Assembly: GCA_964645775.1 (NCBI GenBank)
Contig: CAZYBU010000003.1
Span: 62,001 to 126,000 of the forward strand
DNA length: 64,000 nucleotides
Origin: CAZYBU01 sp964645775
Lineage (GTDB): Bacteria; Spirochaetota; UBA4802; UBA5550
Reading direction: 5' to 3'
Shown: in pieces, positions 1 through 9,320 of the stretch
Position numbering within the stretch: position 1 is the first letter of the stretch
Layout: each line of letters begins with the position of its first letter
Position numbers and translations under genes: made by a program
Notes under the pieces: model-generated
What the model saw: only the letters and a program-made list of their open reading frames with translations
Databases searched by the model: none
Told to the model about the DNA's origin: nothing

Positions 1-1
1 C

Positions 2-943
2 GAACCGATTAACCTGAAGCATTCTATCGAACAGATCATCAATATCGCCCGGAACTCCTTTGATAAATCCGTATCCATAGAATTCCGAAGCAAAGAGACC
101 AATCCCCTAGTCCTCGCGGACATCACCCGTCTGGAACAGGTCCTTCTGAATATCTGCATCAACGCAGAACACGCCATGACCATCATGCGGGAAGCGGGCG
201 AACCCTGGGGAGGGGTCCTGGAAATACATGTCGAAAGGGCAGGCTATAATCCCAGTCTATTGAAGCTCAATCCCACCATGCAGGCAAAGGACCACCATGT
301 CATCTCCATCCGTGACACGGGCGTGGGCATCCCGGAAAAAGACATTGACAGGATATTTAACCCTTTCTTCACCACGAAGGAGAAGGGAGGTTCCGGTCTG
401 GGTCTCTCCATGGTCTACAATATCATCCAGAGGCATAGCGGATTCATACATATTTCAACCGTCCCCGGAGAAGGAACGACCTTCGAGATTTATCTTCCCG
501 CCGCTGACGAAATAGAGAAAGCCCCTCCCAATAAACAGAAAATGATATACGAGAATGAAGGCTTCGGCCAGGACAAAAATATAACCATCCTTCTCGTGGA
601 TGATGAACCGGTACTGAGAGAGATAGGCCGGTCCATCCTCCATGAATGTGGATACGAGGTCATTCTGGCGAAAAACGGAAAAGAGGCCGTTAAACTCTTC
701 CAGGAAAGACGCGATACCATTGATCTTGTGATACTGGACATGCTTATGCCGGAGATGAACGGCAGGGACGCCTACGTGGAGATGAAAAAAATTGAGCCCG
801 GGGTTCGCACCATTCTTTCGTCCGGTTTCAGGATGGACGAACGGGTTGAAGAGGTAATGGAACTGGGAGTCCGGCATTTCGTCCAGAAACCTTACACCCT
901 GGAAAAGCTCTGCGCAACCATCCTGGAAGTTTTGGAAACTTGA
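2..943 (+). CDS. Hybrid sensor histidine kinase with C-terminal receiver domain (5' truncated by window edge)
   Basis: The reading frame is open from base 2, so the gene begins upstream of the window and the sensor and dimerisation regions are not visible. What remains is the HATPase_c domain followed by a receiver domain. The N-box (NICINAEHAM) lies near codon 50, the G1 box (DTGVGI) near codon 104 and the G2 box (GGSGLGLS) near codon 130. A short linker leads to a CheY-like receiver with the acidic pair DDE and a phosphoacceptor Asp near codon 246 (LVILDMLMPEM), then a conserved Lys in QKPYT. The order kinase-receiver is typical of hybrid kinases that pass phosphate to a separate Hpt protein or response regulator. 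The input signal and the partner cannot be told from this fragment. The convergent cupin gene starts 20 bases after the stop. Confidence 0.93.
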   Translation, partial: EPINLKHSIEQIINIARNSFDKSVSIEFRSKETNPLVLADITRLEQVLLNICINAEHAMTIMREAGEPWGGVLEIHVERAGYNPSLLKLNPTMQAKDHHVISIRDTGVGIPEKDIDRIFNPFFTTKEKGGSGLGLSMVYNIIQRHSGFIHISTVPGEGTTFEIYLPAADEIEKAPPNKQKMIYENEGFGQDKNITILLVDDEPVLREIGRSILHECGYEVILAKNGKEAVKLFQERRDTIDLVILDMLMPEMNGRDAYVEMKKIEPGVRTILSSGFRMDERVEEVMELGVRHFVQKPYTLEKLCATILEVLET

Positions 944-962
944 CCGGTCCCTTGCTCATCGA

Positions 963-1223
963 TTATCCGAAACGGTAATGTTTTCGAAGAGGTCGGGTCA
1001 CCTCCCAGGTGCAGGAGAGTTCCTCAGGGAAAACGGCCAGGTCCCCTTCCCGGATCGTTACCTCCTCCCCTTCCGTCTTGACCGTAACCTCGCCTTCCAG
1101 TATCAGACAGGTCTCTTTCTCCGGGTAGTGCCAGGGAAATGTCGCCACGGGACTCTCCCAGGTCGGTTCCTTTTCCAGTGAAGACTTCTCCTCTTCCGTC
1201 GGTTTGCGTACTTCGATTTTCAT
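963..1223 (-). CDS. Small cupin-domain protein (DUF861/EutQ-like)
   Basis: This 86-residue protein is a single cupin_3-type beta barrel. Family features are the TWESPVATFPWHYPEKE start, then LILEGEVTVKTEGEEVTIREGDLAVFP, which carries the conserved G-x-V and G-D-x-x-x-F-P turns of the barrel. Members of this family are small, stand-alone proteins of mostly unknown substrate, related to the cupin part of EutQ and ureidoglycine aminohydrolase. A metal-binding His is visible only in the FPWHYPE segment. The gene lies 15 bases downstream of valS on the same strand and is probably co-transcribed, but nothing suggests a role in tRNA charging. Confidence 0.8.
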   Translation of the reverse strand: MKIEVRKPTEEEKSSLEKEPTWESPVATFPWHYPEKETCLILEGEVTVKTEGEEVTIREGDLAVFPEELSCTWEVTRPLRKHYRFG

Positions 1224-1238
1224 TCGTTCAGTCCCTTT

Positions 1239-3881
1239 TCAGCCAAGCTTGGTTCTGCTGGTTTCCAGTTTTTCAAGGAGTTCCCTAAACTCCTTCTGTT
1301 TTTCCTTTTCCTTCTCTATGACTTCGGACGGAGCCTTACCCAGAAATTTTTCATTTGAGAGCTTACCCTCAACCCTTGCCAGGTCTTTCTGTATACGTCC
1401 AATCTCTTTGTCGAGCCTTTCCCGTTCCCTGTCAAAGTCGATCAATCCTTCAAGAGGCATGTATATCTCGCATCCGGAAGTCACGGCCACGGCGTCGGTG
1501 TCAGCCGGTTCATAGCCGTCATCGACAACGGACTTTTCAAGACGGGCAAGAGACCGGATCTGTTCCCCTTCTTCTTCGATGAGGGAGGCGAGATCATCCT
1601 GCCCGGTCTTGAATATGACAGTCGCCTTTTTCTCGGGGGGAACGTTCATCTCTCCCCGGATGTTCCGAATTCGGTACAGCAGGTCCATGAACCTGGCGGC
1701 TTCATGGGCCCGTTCCTCTGAATCAAAATCCGGGTTAACCGAAGGCCAGGAGGCTACGATAACTGGTCCTTCATCCTTCCCCTTTACGTAGCTCCAGATC
1801 TCCTCCGTGATAAAAGGCATAAAGGGATGGAGCAGCTTCAGTCCCTGCCGAAGGATATGGAAAAGTACCTGGCGCACGGTATCCGCTCGGACAGAATCAT
1901 CCCCGTAAACGTCCTTTTTGGCCAGTTCCAGGTACCAGTCACAGAACTGGTGCCACCAGAAGTCATAAAGCGCATTTGCCGCATCGTTAAAACGATAGGT
2001 TTCCAGGCCCCGGTTCACCTCTTCAATGGTCCGGTTAAGGGAGTGGAGTATCCACCCGTCAAAACGCATGAGTTCATCAGCCTTCAGGTCCCTGGGTTCG
2101 AAGGTTTCTCCCAGGTTCATAAGTATAAAACGCGTGGCGTTCCATATTTTGTTGGCGAAAGCCCGGTATCCTTCTATACGTTTTTCCGACATGATAATAT
2201 CCCGTCCCTGTGCGGCGAAGGCGGCCAGGGTAAACCGGAAGGCGTCGGTGCCGTATTGTTCCATGATAATCAGGGGATCGATCACGTTCCCCCGGGATTT
2301 GCTCATCTTATGACCGTGCTCGTCCCGGATCAGGGCGTGGATATAGACCTCCCTGAAAGGAACGTCATCCATGAACTTCAGGCCCATCATGATCATCCGG
2401 GCCACCCAGAAAAAAATGATATCAAAGGCGGTCAGGAGCACAGAGGTGGGATAGTACTTCTCCAGGGTCTTGTTCCTGTCCGGCCATCCCATGGTGGAGA
2501 AGGGCCATAGACCTGAGGAGAACCATGTATCCAGAACGTCCTCGTCCTGTCGTATCTCCGCGGATCCGCATTTCTCGCAACGGTCCGGGTCCCGGCGGGC
2601 CACGGTAACATGACCGCAGTCATCGCAGTAGAAGGCCGGTATCCTATGCCCCCACCATAGCTGGCGGGAGACGCACCAGTCACGGATATTATACATCCAT
2701 TCAAAGTATATCTTTGTCCAGGAAGCGGGGTGAAAGGTGATCCTCCCCTCTTCCACGGCCCGGATCGCCTCCCCGGCAAGGGGCTTTATGGAGACGAACC
2801 ACTGTTTGGAGAGATAGGGTTCGATAACCGTGTCACAGCGGTAACAGTGCCCCACGGAATGGGTATGCTTTTCCGTCTCTTCAAGAAGACCCTGGTTTTC
2901 CAGGTCTTCAATTATTCTCTTTCTCGCCTCATAGCGGTCAAGGCCCTGGTAGGCCCCTCCCTTCTCGTTTACCAGACCCTTCTCATCGAGTATGATTATG
3001 GAATCCAGGCCGTGCCTCTGGCCCATCTCAAAGTCATTGGGATCATGGGCCGGTGTGACCTTTACCAGGCCGGTTCCGAATTCCATGTTGACATAATCAT
3101 CAGTAAAGACCGGGATCTCACGGTTCAACAGGGGCAGGATGACCGTTTTGCCCACCAGATGACGGTACCTTTCATCTTCCGGATTTACCGCCACGCCGCT
3201 GTCTCCCAGCATTGTTTCCGGCCGGGTAGTGGCGACAACAATATACTCATCGGAACCTGTAACCGGGTACCTGATATGCCAAAGGTGCCCCTCAATATCC
3301 CGGTACTCCGTCTCAATATCCGAAAGGGCCGTTTCGCATCTTGGGCACCAGTTAATGATCCTGTAGCCCCGGTAGAGAAGTTCCTCCTCATAGAGGGAGA
3401 CGAAGACCTCGCGAACGGCGCGGGAAAGCCCCTCATCCAGGGTAAAGCGTTCCCTCTCCCAGTCCAGGGAACAGCCCAGCCTTCGAAGCTGGTTAACGAT
3501 CTGTCCTCCCGATTCTTCTTTCCACTTCCAGACACGCTCTTCAAAAGCTTCTCTGCCGAGCTCATCTTTGCCGGTACCTTCACCGGCAAGAAGCTTCTCC
3601 ACTACGTTCTGTGTGGCAATACCTGCATGATCGGTTCCCGGCATCCAGAGTACGGATAAACCCTGCATACGTTTCCAACGAGCCAGTATGTCCTGGAGCG
3701 TATTGTTCAATGCGTGCCCCATATGCAGGCTGCCAGTCACATTGGGCGGAGGGATAACTATACTGAAGGGTTCCCTGGCATCTGTCTCATCAGCGTGGAA
3801 GTAACCGTTCTCTTCCCAGAAGGAATACCAGTCCTTCTCGGCCTTCCCTGGATCGTAGGTAGAAGGTAGATCCTTTATCAT
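1239..3881 (-). CDS. valS: Valyl-tRNA synthetase
   Basis: This enzyme charges tRNA-Val with valine in the cytoplasm and is an essential class I aminoacyl-tRNA synthetase. The N-terminal catalytic fold has the HIGH-type motif (HMGH, near residue 53-59) after PPPNVTGSL, and the KMSKS motif appears as KMSKSRGNVIDP near residue 520. Between them lie the CP1 editing insertion and zinc-ribbon-like cysteine pairs (CPRC; CDDC with CEKC). The C-terminal anticodon-binding domain is followed by the Val-specific coiled-coil arm rich in Glu and Lys. Length, about 880 residues, is normal. The ATG at 3881 is preferred because AGGA lies 9 bases upstream; an ATG at 3890 would add three residues. No T-box or other leader structure is evident upstream. 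Confidence 0.97.
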   Translation of the reverse strand: MIKDLPSTYDPGKAEKDWYSFWEENGYFHADETDAREPFSIVIPPPNVTGSLHMGHALNNTLQDILARWKRMQGLSVLWMPGTDHAGIATQNVVEKLLAGEGTGKDELGREAFEERVWKWKEESGGQIVNQLRRLGCSLDWERERFTLDEGLSRAVREVFVSLYEEELLYRGYRIINWCPRCETALSDIETEYRDIEGHLWHIRYPVTGSDEYIVVATTRPETMLGDSGVAVNPEDERYRHLVGKTVILPLLNREIPVFTDDYVNMEFGTGLVKVTPAHDPNDFEMGQRHGLDSIIILDEKGLVNEKGGAYQGLDRYEARKRIIEDLENQGLLEETEKHTHSVGHCYRCDTVIEPYLSKQWFVSIKPLAGEAIRAVEEGRITFHPASWTKIYFEWMYNIRDWCVSRQLWWGHRIPAFYCDDCGHVTVARRDPDRCEKCGSAEIRQDEDVLDTWFSSGLWPFSTMGWPDRNKTLEKYYPTSVLLTAFDIIFFWVARMIMMGLKFMDDVPFREVYIHALIRDEHGHKMSKSRGNVIDPLIIMEQYGTDAFRFTLAAFAAQGRDIIMSEKRIEGYRAFANKIWNATRFILMNLGETFEPRDLKADELMRFDGWILHSLNRTIEEVNRGLETYRFNDAANALYDFWWHQFCDWYLELAKKDVYGDDSVRADTVRQVLFHILRQGLKLLHPFMPFITEEIWSYVKGKDEGPVIVASWPSVNPDFDSEERAHEAARFMDLLYRIRNIRGEMNVPPEKKATVIFKTGQDDLASLIEEEGEQIRSLARLEKSVVDDGYEPADTDAVAVTSGCEIYMPLEGLIDFDRERERLDKEIGRIQKDLARVEGKLSNEKFLGKAPSEVIEKEKEKQKEFRELLEKLETSRTKLG

Positions 3882-4020
3882 TGTAATCATTCCTGTGGTC
3901 TGAATTGCTATGAAGGGAGCTGTCAGTCTGTCAATATTGTCATTGCGGAGGGAGTGTCAATATTAATTCCGGCTGATATCGGCCCCTGGCCGGGGGGAAG
4001 GATAGAGAGAAGAGGGAAGA

Positions 4021-4551
4021 TCAGCTTTCCAGTCCAATATGGACCTTTACTCCGACATAATACCTTGCCTCCTTCCTGTAGAAATTAATATCAAGATGGG
4101 TCCGGCTGTCCCGTTGGACGAGGATTAATCCGAGGGGAACAGACGATTTTTTTGTCAAATAAGGAAGTGATTCCCTGTAGATTGCGTTCAGGTCTTTCCC
4201 GGAAATATTCTTATAGTATTCTCTGAATGATTCCCATTCCCTGTGACCGGTCTCATTAATTATCTGTACGGTAACGGCCTCGCTGCTGGAATGTATATCC
4301 ACATGAACAGAGTCTCTTCCACCCCTGGAAAATTTTACGGCATTCTCAATCAGCTCATTCAGTATAAAATCGATTCTGTTTCCCCGGTCTTCTCCGATGA
4401 CCGGTTTAAGGAAATGCAGAACATCCTCAACAAAATCGTTGCATCTGTCCCAGGAATACCGGTAACTCTCCGGATCGAGGCTCAGATTAAGTATCCTTCG
4501 GTTATCGAGGGAGAATTCAACCTTCGCATATCTGCATTCTACAGGAGACAT
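4021..4551 (-). CDS. GHKL ATPase-like regulatory protein (slr1658/DUF6272-like)
   Basis: This 176-residue protein has an N-box-like segment (FILNELIENAVKFS) typical of GHKL ATP-binding folds and a C-terminal beta-rich part. No His phosphoacceptor or dimerisation helix is present, so it is not a complete histidine kinase. Stand-alone proteins of this shape act as anti-sigma-type serine kinases or adaptor ATPases in partner-switching systems together with STAS proteins. The classical G1 and G2 glycine boxes are poorly conserved, so ATP hydrolysis is uncertain. GGGAAGG three bases before the ATG supports the start. It is divergent from the transglutaminase-like gene and is not obviously in an operon. 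Confidence 0.7.
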   Translation of the reverse strand: MSPVECRYAKVEFSLDNRRILNLSLDPESYRYSWDRCNDFVEDVLHFLKPVIGEDRGNRIDFILNELIENAVKFSRGGRDSVHVDIHSSSEAVTVQIINETGHREWESFREYYKNISGKDLNAIYRESLPYLTKKSSVPLGLILVQRDSRTHLDINFYRKEARYYVGVKVHIGLES

Positions 4552-4698
4552 AAACCTTCCCGAACACTATTATTATGGTACCAATCTACATACATCCCGG
4601 AGAAAGCGTCAAGCAAAAAATGAAGTGTGGACAATAATACTACAACTACTCTTTTGACCTCCTTTTTGCTGATGACAAACCGGTGCGGGAAACGTACC

Positions 4699-5847
4699 AT
4701 GACCTCCATGAGAAATACAACCATCATTATTCTGTTTTTTTCTCTTTCAGGTTTTACTTCTGAAAAGATTACTATCCAGAAAGAACCTTTCCCCTTTGTT
4801 CATCATTCTTTCAAAGAGAGAAATCTCACCGAACTGAATAGAAGGATGGACCTTGACAGGCGCCTTGCGGCATACGGAGACGACACGGAAGAGATTTTCG
4901 CCCTTAAGAGCATCATATTTAATACCCTTGAATACGGTCACAATTTCAGGGACCAGAATCTACGAAAGGGCAATGAAATCCTTGAAGGCGATAAACAAGG
5001 TAAAGCCTATCTCTGCACGGTCTATTCCAGCCTCTTCGTCCAGGCGGCCCTTTCCAGGGGCCTGACCGCCCGGTACTATTACCTGCGAAAACCGACAGGA
5101 CACCAGCACGCGGCCTGTGAGGTCTGGTCCAATGACGCCGCGAAATGGATATTCATCGATCCCACAAGGAACCTTCACTGTGAAGAAGGGGGTCTCCCCC
5201 TTTCACTTATGGAAATTCGGCGCGCCTGGCTTCGCGACAGGGGACGCTCTCTTACCCTGGTGTTCGGAAAAGGGGAAGAGAGGAGGGAGTACAGCTTCAG
5301 GGATTTTCCGGTCCAGAGAGATGAGAACCTCTTATGGAAAGAGCGGCCCCTGGAGGAGAGCTGGTTGTCCTATGCCTGGCAGGTCGCCCTGGTGGGAAGA
5401 AATGATTTCGCGTCGGAGGATGATCATCTCGAAAGAAAGATCTGGTCCTCCATTCGGGCCCTGAAATGCGATTCGGCCGCCAGGGACACATCCTGGCCTT
5501 TCCACAGGTATCCTGCCATCAGCGCCATGGAACAGCTTGAGTCACCCCTTAACACCGTCCAGATTCTCCCTGGACCGGATCGGGAAGATACATGCACTAA
5601 AGTTGAGGCAAAATCATACGTATGTTCCGAAAACCGGATACCGATAACTATCGGTCCCCTCCCCTTTCCCGGTTACGTACCCTTCCCGGAGGTCTACCAG
5701 CTCAGGGTAAACAGAGGCCATTGGCAGGATGTGTCCAGCACCATGGAGATACCTCTTACCACGGCCTGGACCCGGGTGGAGGGAAGGGTTGTCAACCAGG
5801 CCGGCCGGTCGGGACCGGTTTCTGTCATCCAGGTCCGGAAGAGATGA
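4699..5847 (+). CDS. Exported transglutaminase-like protein
   Basis: The mature protein carries a transglutaminase-like (papain-fold) domain. Counting from the chosen start, the catalytic triad is Cys106 (KAYLCTVYSS), His137 (GHQHAACEVW) and Asp154 (WIFIDPTRN), in the order and spacing expected of the family. A hydrophobic N-terminus (RNTTIIILFFSLSGFTS) suggests export. The C-terminal 200 residues have no family I recognise; the last 90 look like a beta-sandwich. The frame extends upstream to a GTG at 4627, but that start places about 24 extra residues before the signal peptide, so the ATG at 4699 (or 4708) is preferred; none has a strong ribosome site. Bacterial members are proteases, amidases or crosslinking enzymes; the substrate here is unknown. 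Confidence 0.72.
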   Translation: MTSMRNTTIIILFFSLSGFTSEKITIQKEPFPFVHHSFKERNLTELNRRMDLDRRLAAYGDDTEEIFALKSIIFNTLEYGHNFRDQNLRKGNEILEGDKQGKAYLCTVYSSLFVQAALSRGLTARYYYLRKPTGHQHAACEVWSNDAAKWIFIDPTRNLHCEEGGLPLSLMEIRRAWLRDRGRSLTLVFGKGEERREYSFRDFPVQRDENLLWKERPLEESWLSYAWQVALVGRNDFASEDDHLERKIWSSIRALKCDSAARDTSWPFHRYPAISAMEQLESPLNTVQILPGPDREDTCTKVEAKSYVCSENRIPITIGPLPFPGYVPFPEVYQLRVNRGHWQDVSSTMEIPLTTAWTRVEGRVVNQAGRSGPVSVIQVRKR

Positions 5848-5850
5848 CGC

Positions 5851-7233
5851 TCAGGGTTCCCTAAATACCGGGCCCAGACTGTATCTGTAGACCTCCCGTA
5901 ACAGGTCTTCCGACTCCCTGCCATGAAGCAACACGGGCCGGGAGTAGTCATGGATCATGTAAGGAATAAATTCGGTCTGGATGTGCCTGCCGCCATGGAA
6001 ATGATGACGGGCAATGAGACCCCGGCGGTGATGGATAGTCTGCATCTGATCAAACAGGAAGTTCCCCAGGCCGTAACAGATGAGCCGACCCCGGTAAAAC
6101 TCTATCCCCATGGCCCTGTGAGCAGAAGATGAGGTTACTATGGTGGCCCCCAGGTCAATGCTTCGCCTGGAAAGCCTTCTCTGTCCTTTCCAGGCACGGG
6201 GATCATTCTCGTTTCCCCACTGAAAAGAGACATAAATAATATCCGCCTTCTTTTGGGCCCCTAAGATCGATTCTTCCAGCCATCTCTCATTCAGAGGGTT
6301 GGCGCCAGGAGAATCCGAAGTAGCCCAGGCAGGTTCAGGTCCCCATTCATTGCTTCCCATAAACGCGACAGTCGAACTTCCCAGGGGGAGGTAGAGCGCC
6401 TGCCTCGCCTCCCGGAGATTCTTTCCACCCCCAAAATACCGGATGTTCTTTTCCCGGTACATCTTCTGGGTAAGCAGATTATATTTTCTCCCATAATCGT
6501 TGTTGTGGTTCCCGGTAAGTTCTACAACATCGAACCCGGATTCAATGAGAATGGAGATGTAGGCAGGCGGAGAACAGAAGGATAGATTATTCTTCAGGGG
6601 AAGTTTGCATCCGGGAACAAAGGAGACCTCGTTCGATGTCAGGGCCAGGTCCGCGTTTGCTGTTATGGGAGCGGTTTGCCGTACCGGGACCAGAGGCTTC
6701 TTCCTGTCCACAACGCGAAGAAAGGTACGTGTCATGGCCGTAACGCCTGTCTGCACCACGGTTTTCCACCTCTCCCTGTCGAAGGGCTCTGACCCCTTAA
6801 GGACCAGGGGATAAGAGCCCTCCTCAATGATGTAGTTCTCTGTCATCCTGCCCCAGGGATAGACCCCGTCCACAGCCATAACCCTGCAGGAAGGATAGAC
6901 CGAATTTGTACCCGCCAGTATCAGGATATTCTTCTCCGATGGGGTCAGACCCTCTGGCGATAGAGTGAAACTCTCCACGTCAGCCGAGGGCCAGCGTGAA
7001 CGAAAGGGCTTTTCAAGATCGGCCTCCACATAGACTGTAAAGCTCCCCTTACCGGGAATCTCAAGAGTCCGGGTTTTGCCGGCAAGGACCTTTTCGATAT
7101 CATCAGAATGTAGGGAATCTATCTCTGCCGTATAGTGACCCAGGACCCATACCGGTCCTTCTTTCCCGCTCCCCGGACCGGGGCAGCAGAGGAGAAAAGC
7201 CAGTAGAAGCGGGAAAATAAACATCATTCTCAT
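5851..7233 (-). CDS. CapA-family (PGA_cap) metallophosphatase-like exported protein
   Basis: The C-terminal half is a CapA/PGA_cap domain: LTSNEVSFVPGCKLPLKN, then ELTGNHNNDYG (the conserved GNH metal motif), then FQWGNENDP and ATIVTSSSAHRAMGIEFYRGRLICYGLGNFLFD, which matches the family's terminal H-x-x-x-G-x-E-x-x-x-G-x-x-I-x-Y-x-L-G-N-F signature. The usual His in the first and last motifs is partly replaced (SSSAHR), so a catalytic role is less certain. The N-terminal 200 residues are unassigned. The ATG at 7233 puts a short signal peptide at the very N-terminus (MMFIFPLLLAFLLCC), possibly with a lipobox; GGA lies about 10 bases upstream. An ATG at 7303-7305 would add 24 residues. CapA proteins are best known from poly-gamma-glutamate export, but no other pgs/cap genes are nearby. 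Confidence 0.85.
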   Translation of the reverse strand: MRMMFIFPLLLAFLLCCPGPGSGKEGPVWVLGHYTAEIDSLHSDDIEKVLAGKTRTLEIPGKGSFTVYVEADLEKPFRSRWPSADVESFTLSPEGLTPSEKNILILAGTNSVYPSCRVMAVDGVYPWGRMTENYIIEEGSYPLVLKGSEPFDRERWKTVVQTGVTAMTRTFLRVVDRKKPLVPVRQTAPITANADLALTSNEVSFVPGCKLPLKNNLSFCSPPAYISILIESGFDVVELTGNHNNDYGRKYNLLTQKMYREKNIRYFGGGKNLREARQALYLPLGSSTVAFMGSNEWGPEPAWATSDSPGANPLNERWLEESILGAQKKADIIYVSFQWGNENDPRAWKGQRRLSRRSIDLGATIVTSSSAHRAMGIEFYRGRLICYGLGNFLFDQMQTIHHRRGLIARHHFHGGRHIQTEFIPYMIHDYSRPVLLHGRESEDLLREVYRYSLGPVFREP

Positions 7234-7333
7234 AGTACATTTTCCGTGTGTATCTCCGAATTCATACAACCATGGATAACCGGTTAATTCAGAAATACAA
7301 TACATTTCCTGTTACATACAGTCGTATCCTGTA

Positions 7334-7387
7334 ACAGTCAACTGCACCCTCAGGAGATGGTCCGTCTCCTGGTTGCACGGGTACTGT
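7334..7387. other. Composite stem-loop in the CapA / PlsC-GNAT intergenic region
   Basis: Nested inverted repeats are visible: ACAGT-CAAC (7334-7342) pairs with GTTG (7372-7375) and ACTGT (7383-7387), and an inner AGGAGA (7352-7357) pairs with TCTCCT (7365-7370) around a 7-base loop. ACCC (7346-7349) could also pair with GGGT (7379-7382). There is no U-run beside it. It lies in a 240-base gap upstream of the CapA-like gene and downstream of the acyltransferase gene relative to neither clearly. It may be an RNA leader, a processing site or an attenuator. The rest of the gap shows nothing else. Confidence 0.35.
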
Positions 7388-7475
7388 AGGAGTAGCAGTT
7401 AAAGGAGATTATGCGATAGGGAGAGATTACGTTCAGGACAGGGAGCAGGGATTGAATTGTGTCACCCGTAGAGCG

Positions 7476-9242
7476 TCACGCGCTGATACGGCTTCCGGGT
7501 CGCTGTTTCACCTGTTTCGCGAAGGGAAGTTTCTGTATGCTACGGTTATACATATGCTTAAGCGCAGCGAATGTGCTGGCATACCCTATCTGTAATACCT
7601 CATCCCCGTTTTCAAATTCCATCAGGCGGCTGTAATAATCGTTCAGTTCTTCATTCCGGTGATAGTATCGCGTGTCATTCCTCTCTTTCTGAAAAACCGT
7701 TCCCTTTACGCTCCCCCTGAACACAAAATTATCGGCGTCGAAGACCGCTTCTTCGCTTATATATATCTTCTCTCTGTAGTATTTGTCGATCGCTTCAGCG
7801 ATGGCCTGGTATATCCGGCTATAACGGGGATTGGAATCAGGAGAAGGATGGATTTCCTCGAAATACTGGGCTACATTTACCAGGCTCGACAGAACCGCGG
7901 CGCAGTTACTTATCCAGAGCTTTCCGATTACAGGTTTATGTTTGAGAAGGTATTCTTTCACCGCACGGCTTGTGAGGATATGTGTCAACCCGTTGGACCT
8001 GTCCTCAGGACGAACTACCGTGAGGCCGAGATGAAGGACCTCCCCCACACCCTCCACGGGCAGGATGACCGTTGAACAGAAACCCGCGATGGAACCGTCC
8101 TGTTTCCAGGCCAGGGCAATGACCTTGTCCTCAAAGTCCTCTTTTCTTCCAGTCAGCACCTGGTAGGATGGGATTTCCCTGAATCCGGTAGCCGTTGTTT
8201 CCCTGAGTTTAGCCGTAAGCTCCTGGATCTGGCTTTCGGTCATGCACTTTCCAGGCCGATAGATCACCTCGTACCTGTAGGGATTGTACTGCAATCCGGC
8301 CAGAATGGTATCCAGGTTATAACGTATAGTATCAAAGTTCTCCTTCATCTCTATGAGAGGATTACGGATTATCCTGTTCCTTTCCAGCAGAGCAAGCCGC
8401 TCCTCTTCACGCTGTACCTTCCAGATCATGATCTGATTATGGATCCAGCTCCAGGCGCCTTCACGCAATTTATCGGAGGTTTCCCCCTTCATGAGGGGAC
8501 CAAAGGCCAGGCGGACATGGACCCGTTTTTTACTGAAGGCCTGAAAAAAATGACGTATGAAGGTATCATCCCCCACCCAGGCGTCGCTGGGATCATCAAA
8601 GTCGAGGGCCACGGGCACCACGGATACATCGGAATCGGAGGCCATGGTAAAGACGCCGGGACGAAAGGGGAGTATTCCCGGCCCCATAAACGTCGTTCCC
8701 TCCGGACAGACATGGATGGAATTGCCCGTGGCAAGATATTTCCTGAGGTTCTCTCTCGATTCCCTCCTGCTTTTAAGATCGTCCCTCTGCACGAAAAGGA
8801 CATTTACCAGTTTGGCGCCGAACCCGATAACGGGCCAGCTTTGAAGTTCCGCCTTGGCAAGAAAGGATGTATGGATAAACTGAGCGATGACGGTTATATC
8901 GATATAGGACCTGTGATTGCTGACCAGGAGGACCCCCTCATGAGGAACAATCCCTTCCTGTTTAACGCGTATTCCGAGAAGAAAATTCATAACACGGGAC
9001 CAGAGCTGCAGCATCTTCGCCCCGCTCCGTTTACCCATTCCGGCGAAAGCAACCTGAACAAGTCTCAGGAGAATAAAGAACAGGGATACGATAAAAAACA
9101 GAAACAGTCGGGCAATGGCACGCAGATAATTTCGCCGGGGTCGGAGGGATGGGTCTTTCTGTCGCTTTTTGCTATTCTGAAAAATTTCCTCAACATCCGG
9201 AATGAACTTCTCGTTTATCTCTCTGTCTACGCGAATGCTCAT
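7476..9242 (-). CDS. PlsC-type acyltransferase fused to a GNAT-like domain
   Basis: Residues about 50-75 form a membrane segment (FLFFIVSLFFILLRLVQVAF). The PlsC acyltransferase domain follows, with the NHRSYID form of the HxxxxD catalytic motif near residue 108 and the glycerophosphate-binding block PEGTTF near residue 181. After residue 300 the sequence changes to a GNAT-like acetyltransferase fold: MTESQIQELTAKLRETTATGFRE, a beta strand with IALAWKQDGSIAGF and a long tail. The first half should transfer an acyl chain to a lysophospholipid or glycolipid at the inner membrane. The acceptor of the second domain is unknown. The ribosome site GGAGG is close to the ATG at 9242. The GDPD gene lies about 80 bases upstream on the same strand, suggesting a lipid-remodelling unit. 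Confidence 0.85.
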   Translation of the reverse strand: MSIRVDREINEKFIPDVEEIFQNSKKRQKDPSLRPRRNYLRAIARLFLFFIVSLFFILLRLVQVAFAGMGKRSGAKMLQLWSRVMNFLLGIRVKQEGIVPHEGVLLVSNHRSYIDITVIAQFIHTSFLAKAELQSWPVIGFGAKLVNVLFVQRDDLKSRRESRENLRKYLATGNSIHVCPEGTTFMGPGILPFRPGVFTMASDSDVSVVPVALDFDDPSDAWVGDDTFIRHFFQAFSKKRVHVRLAFGPLMKGETSDKLREGAWSWIHNQIMIWKVQREEERLALLERNRIIRNPLIEMKENFDTIRYNLDTILAGLQYNPYRYEVIYRPGKCMTESQIQELTAKLRETTATGFREIPSYQVLTGRKEDFEDKVIALAWKQDGSIAGFCSTVILPVEGVGEVLHLGLTVVRPEDRSNGLTHILTSRAVKEYLLKHKPVIGKLWISNCAAVLSSLVNVAQYFEEIHPSPDSNPRYSRIYQAIAEAIDKYYREKIYISEEAVFDADNFVFRGSVKGTVFQKERNDTRYYHRNEELNDYYSRLMEFENGDEVLQIGYASTFAALKHMYNRSIQKLPFAKQVKQRPGSRISA

Positions 9243-9320
9243 CCATTCCCTCCTGCATGTCTATCATCATTCAGTAATCAATACACCTGGAAAATCAAAG
9301 ATTTATCAGGAATATATGAA

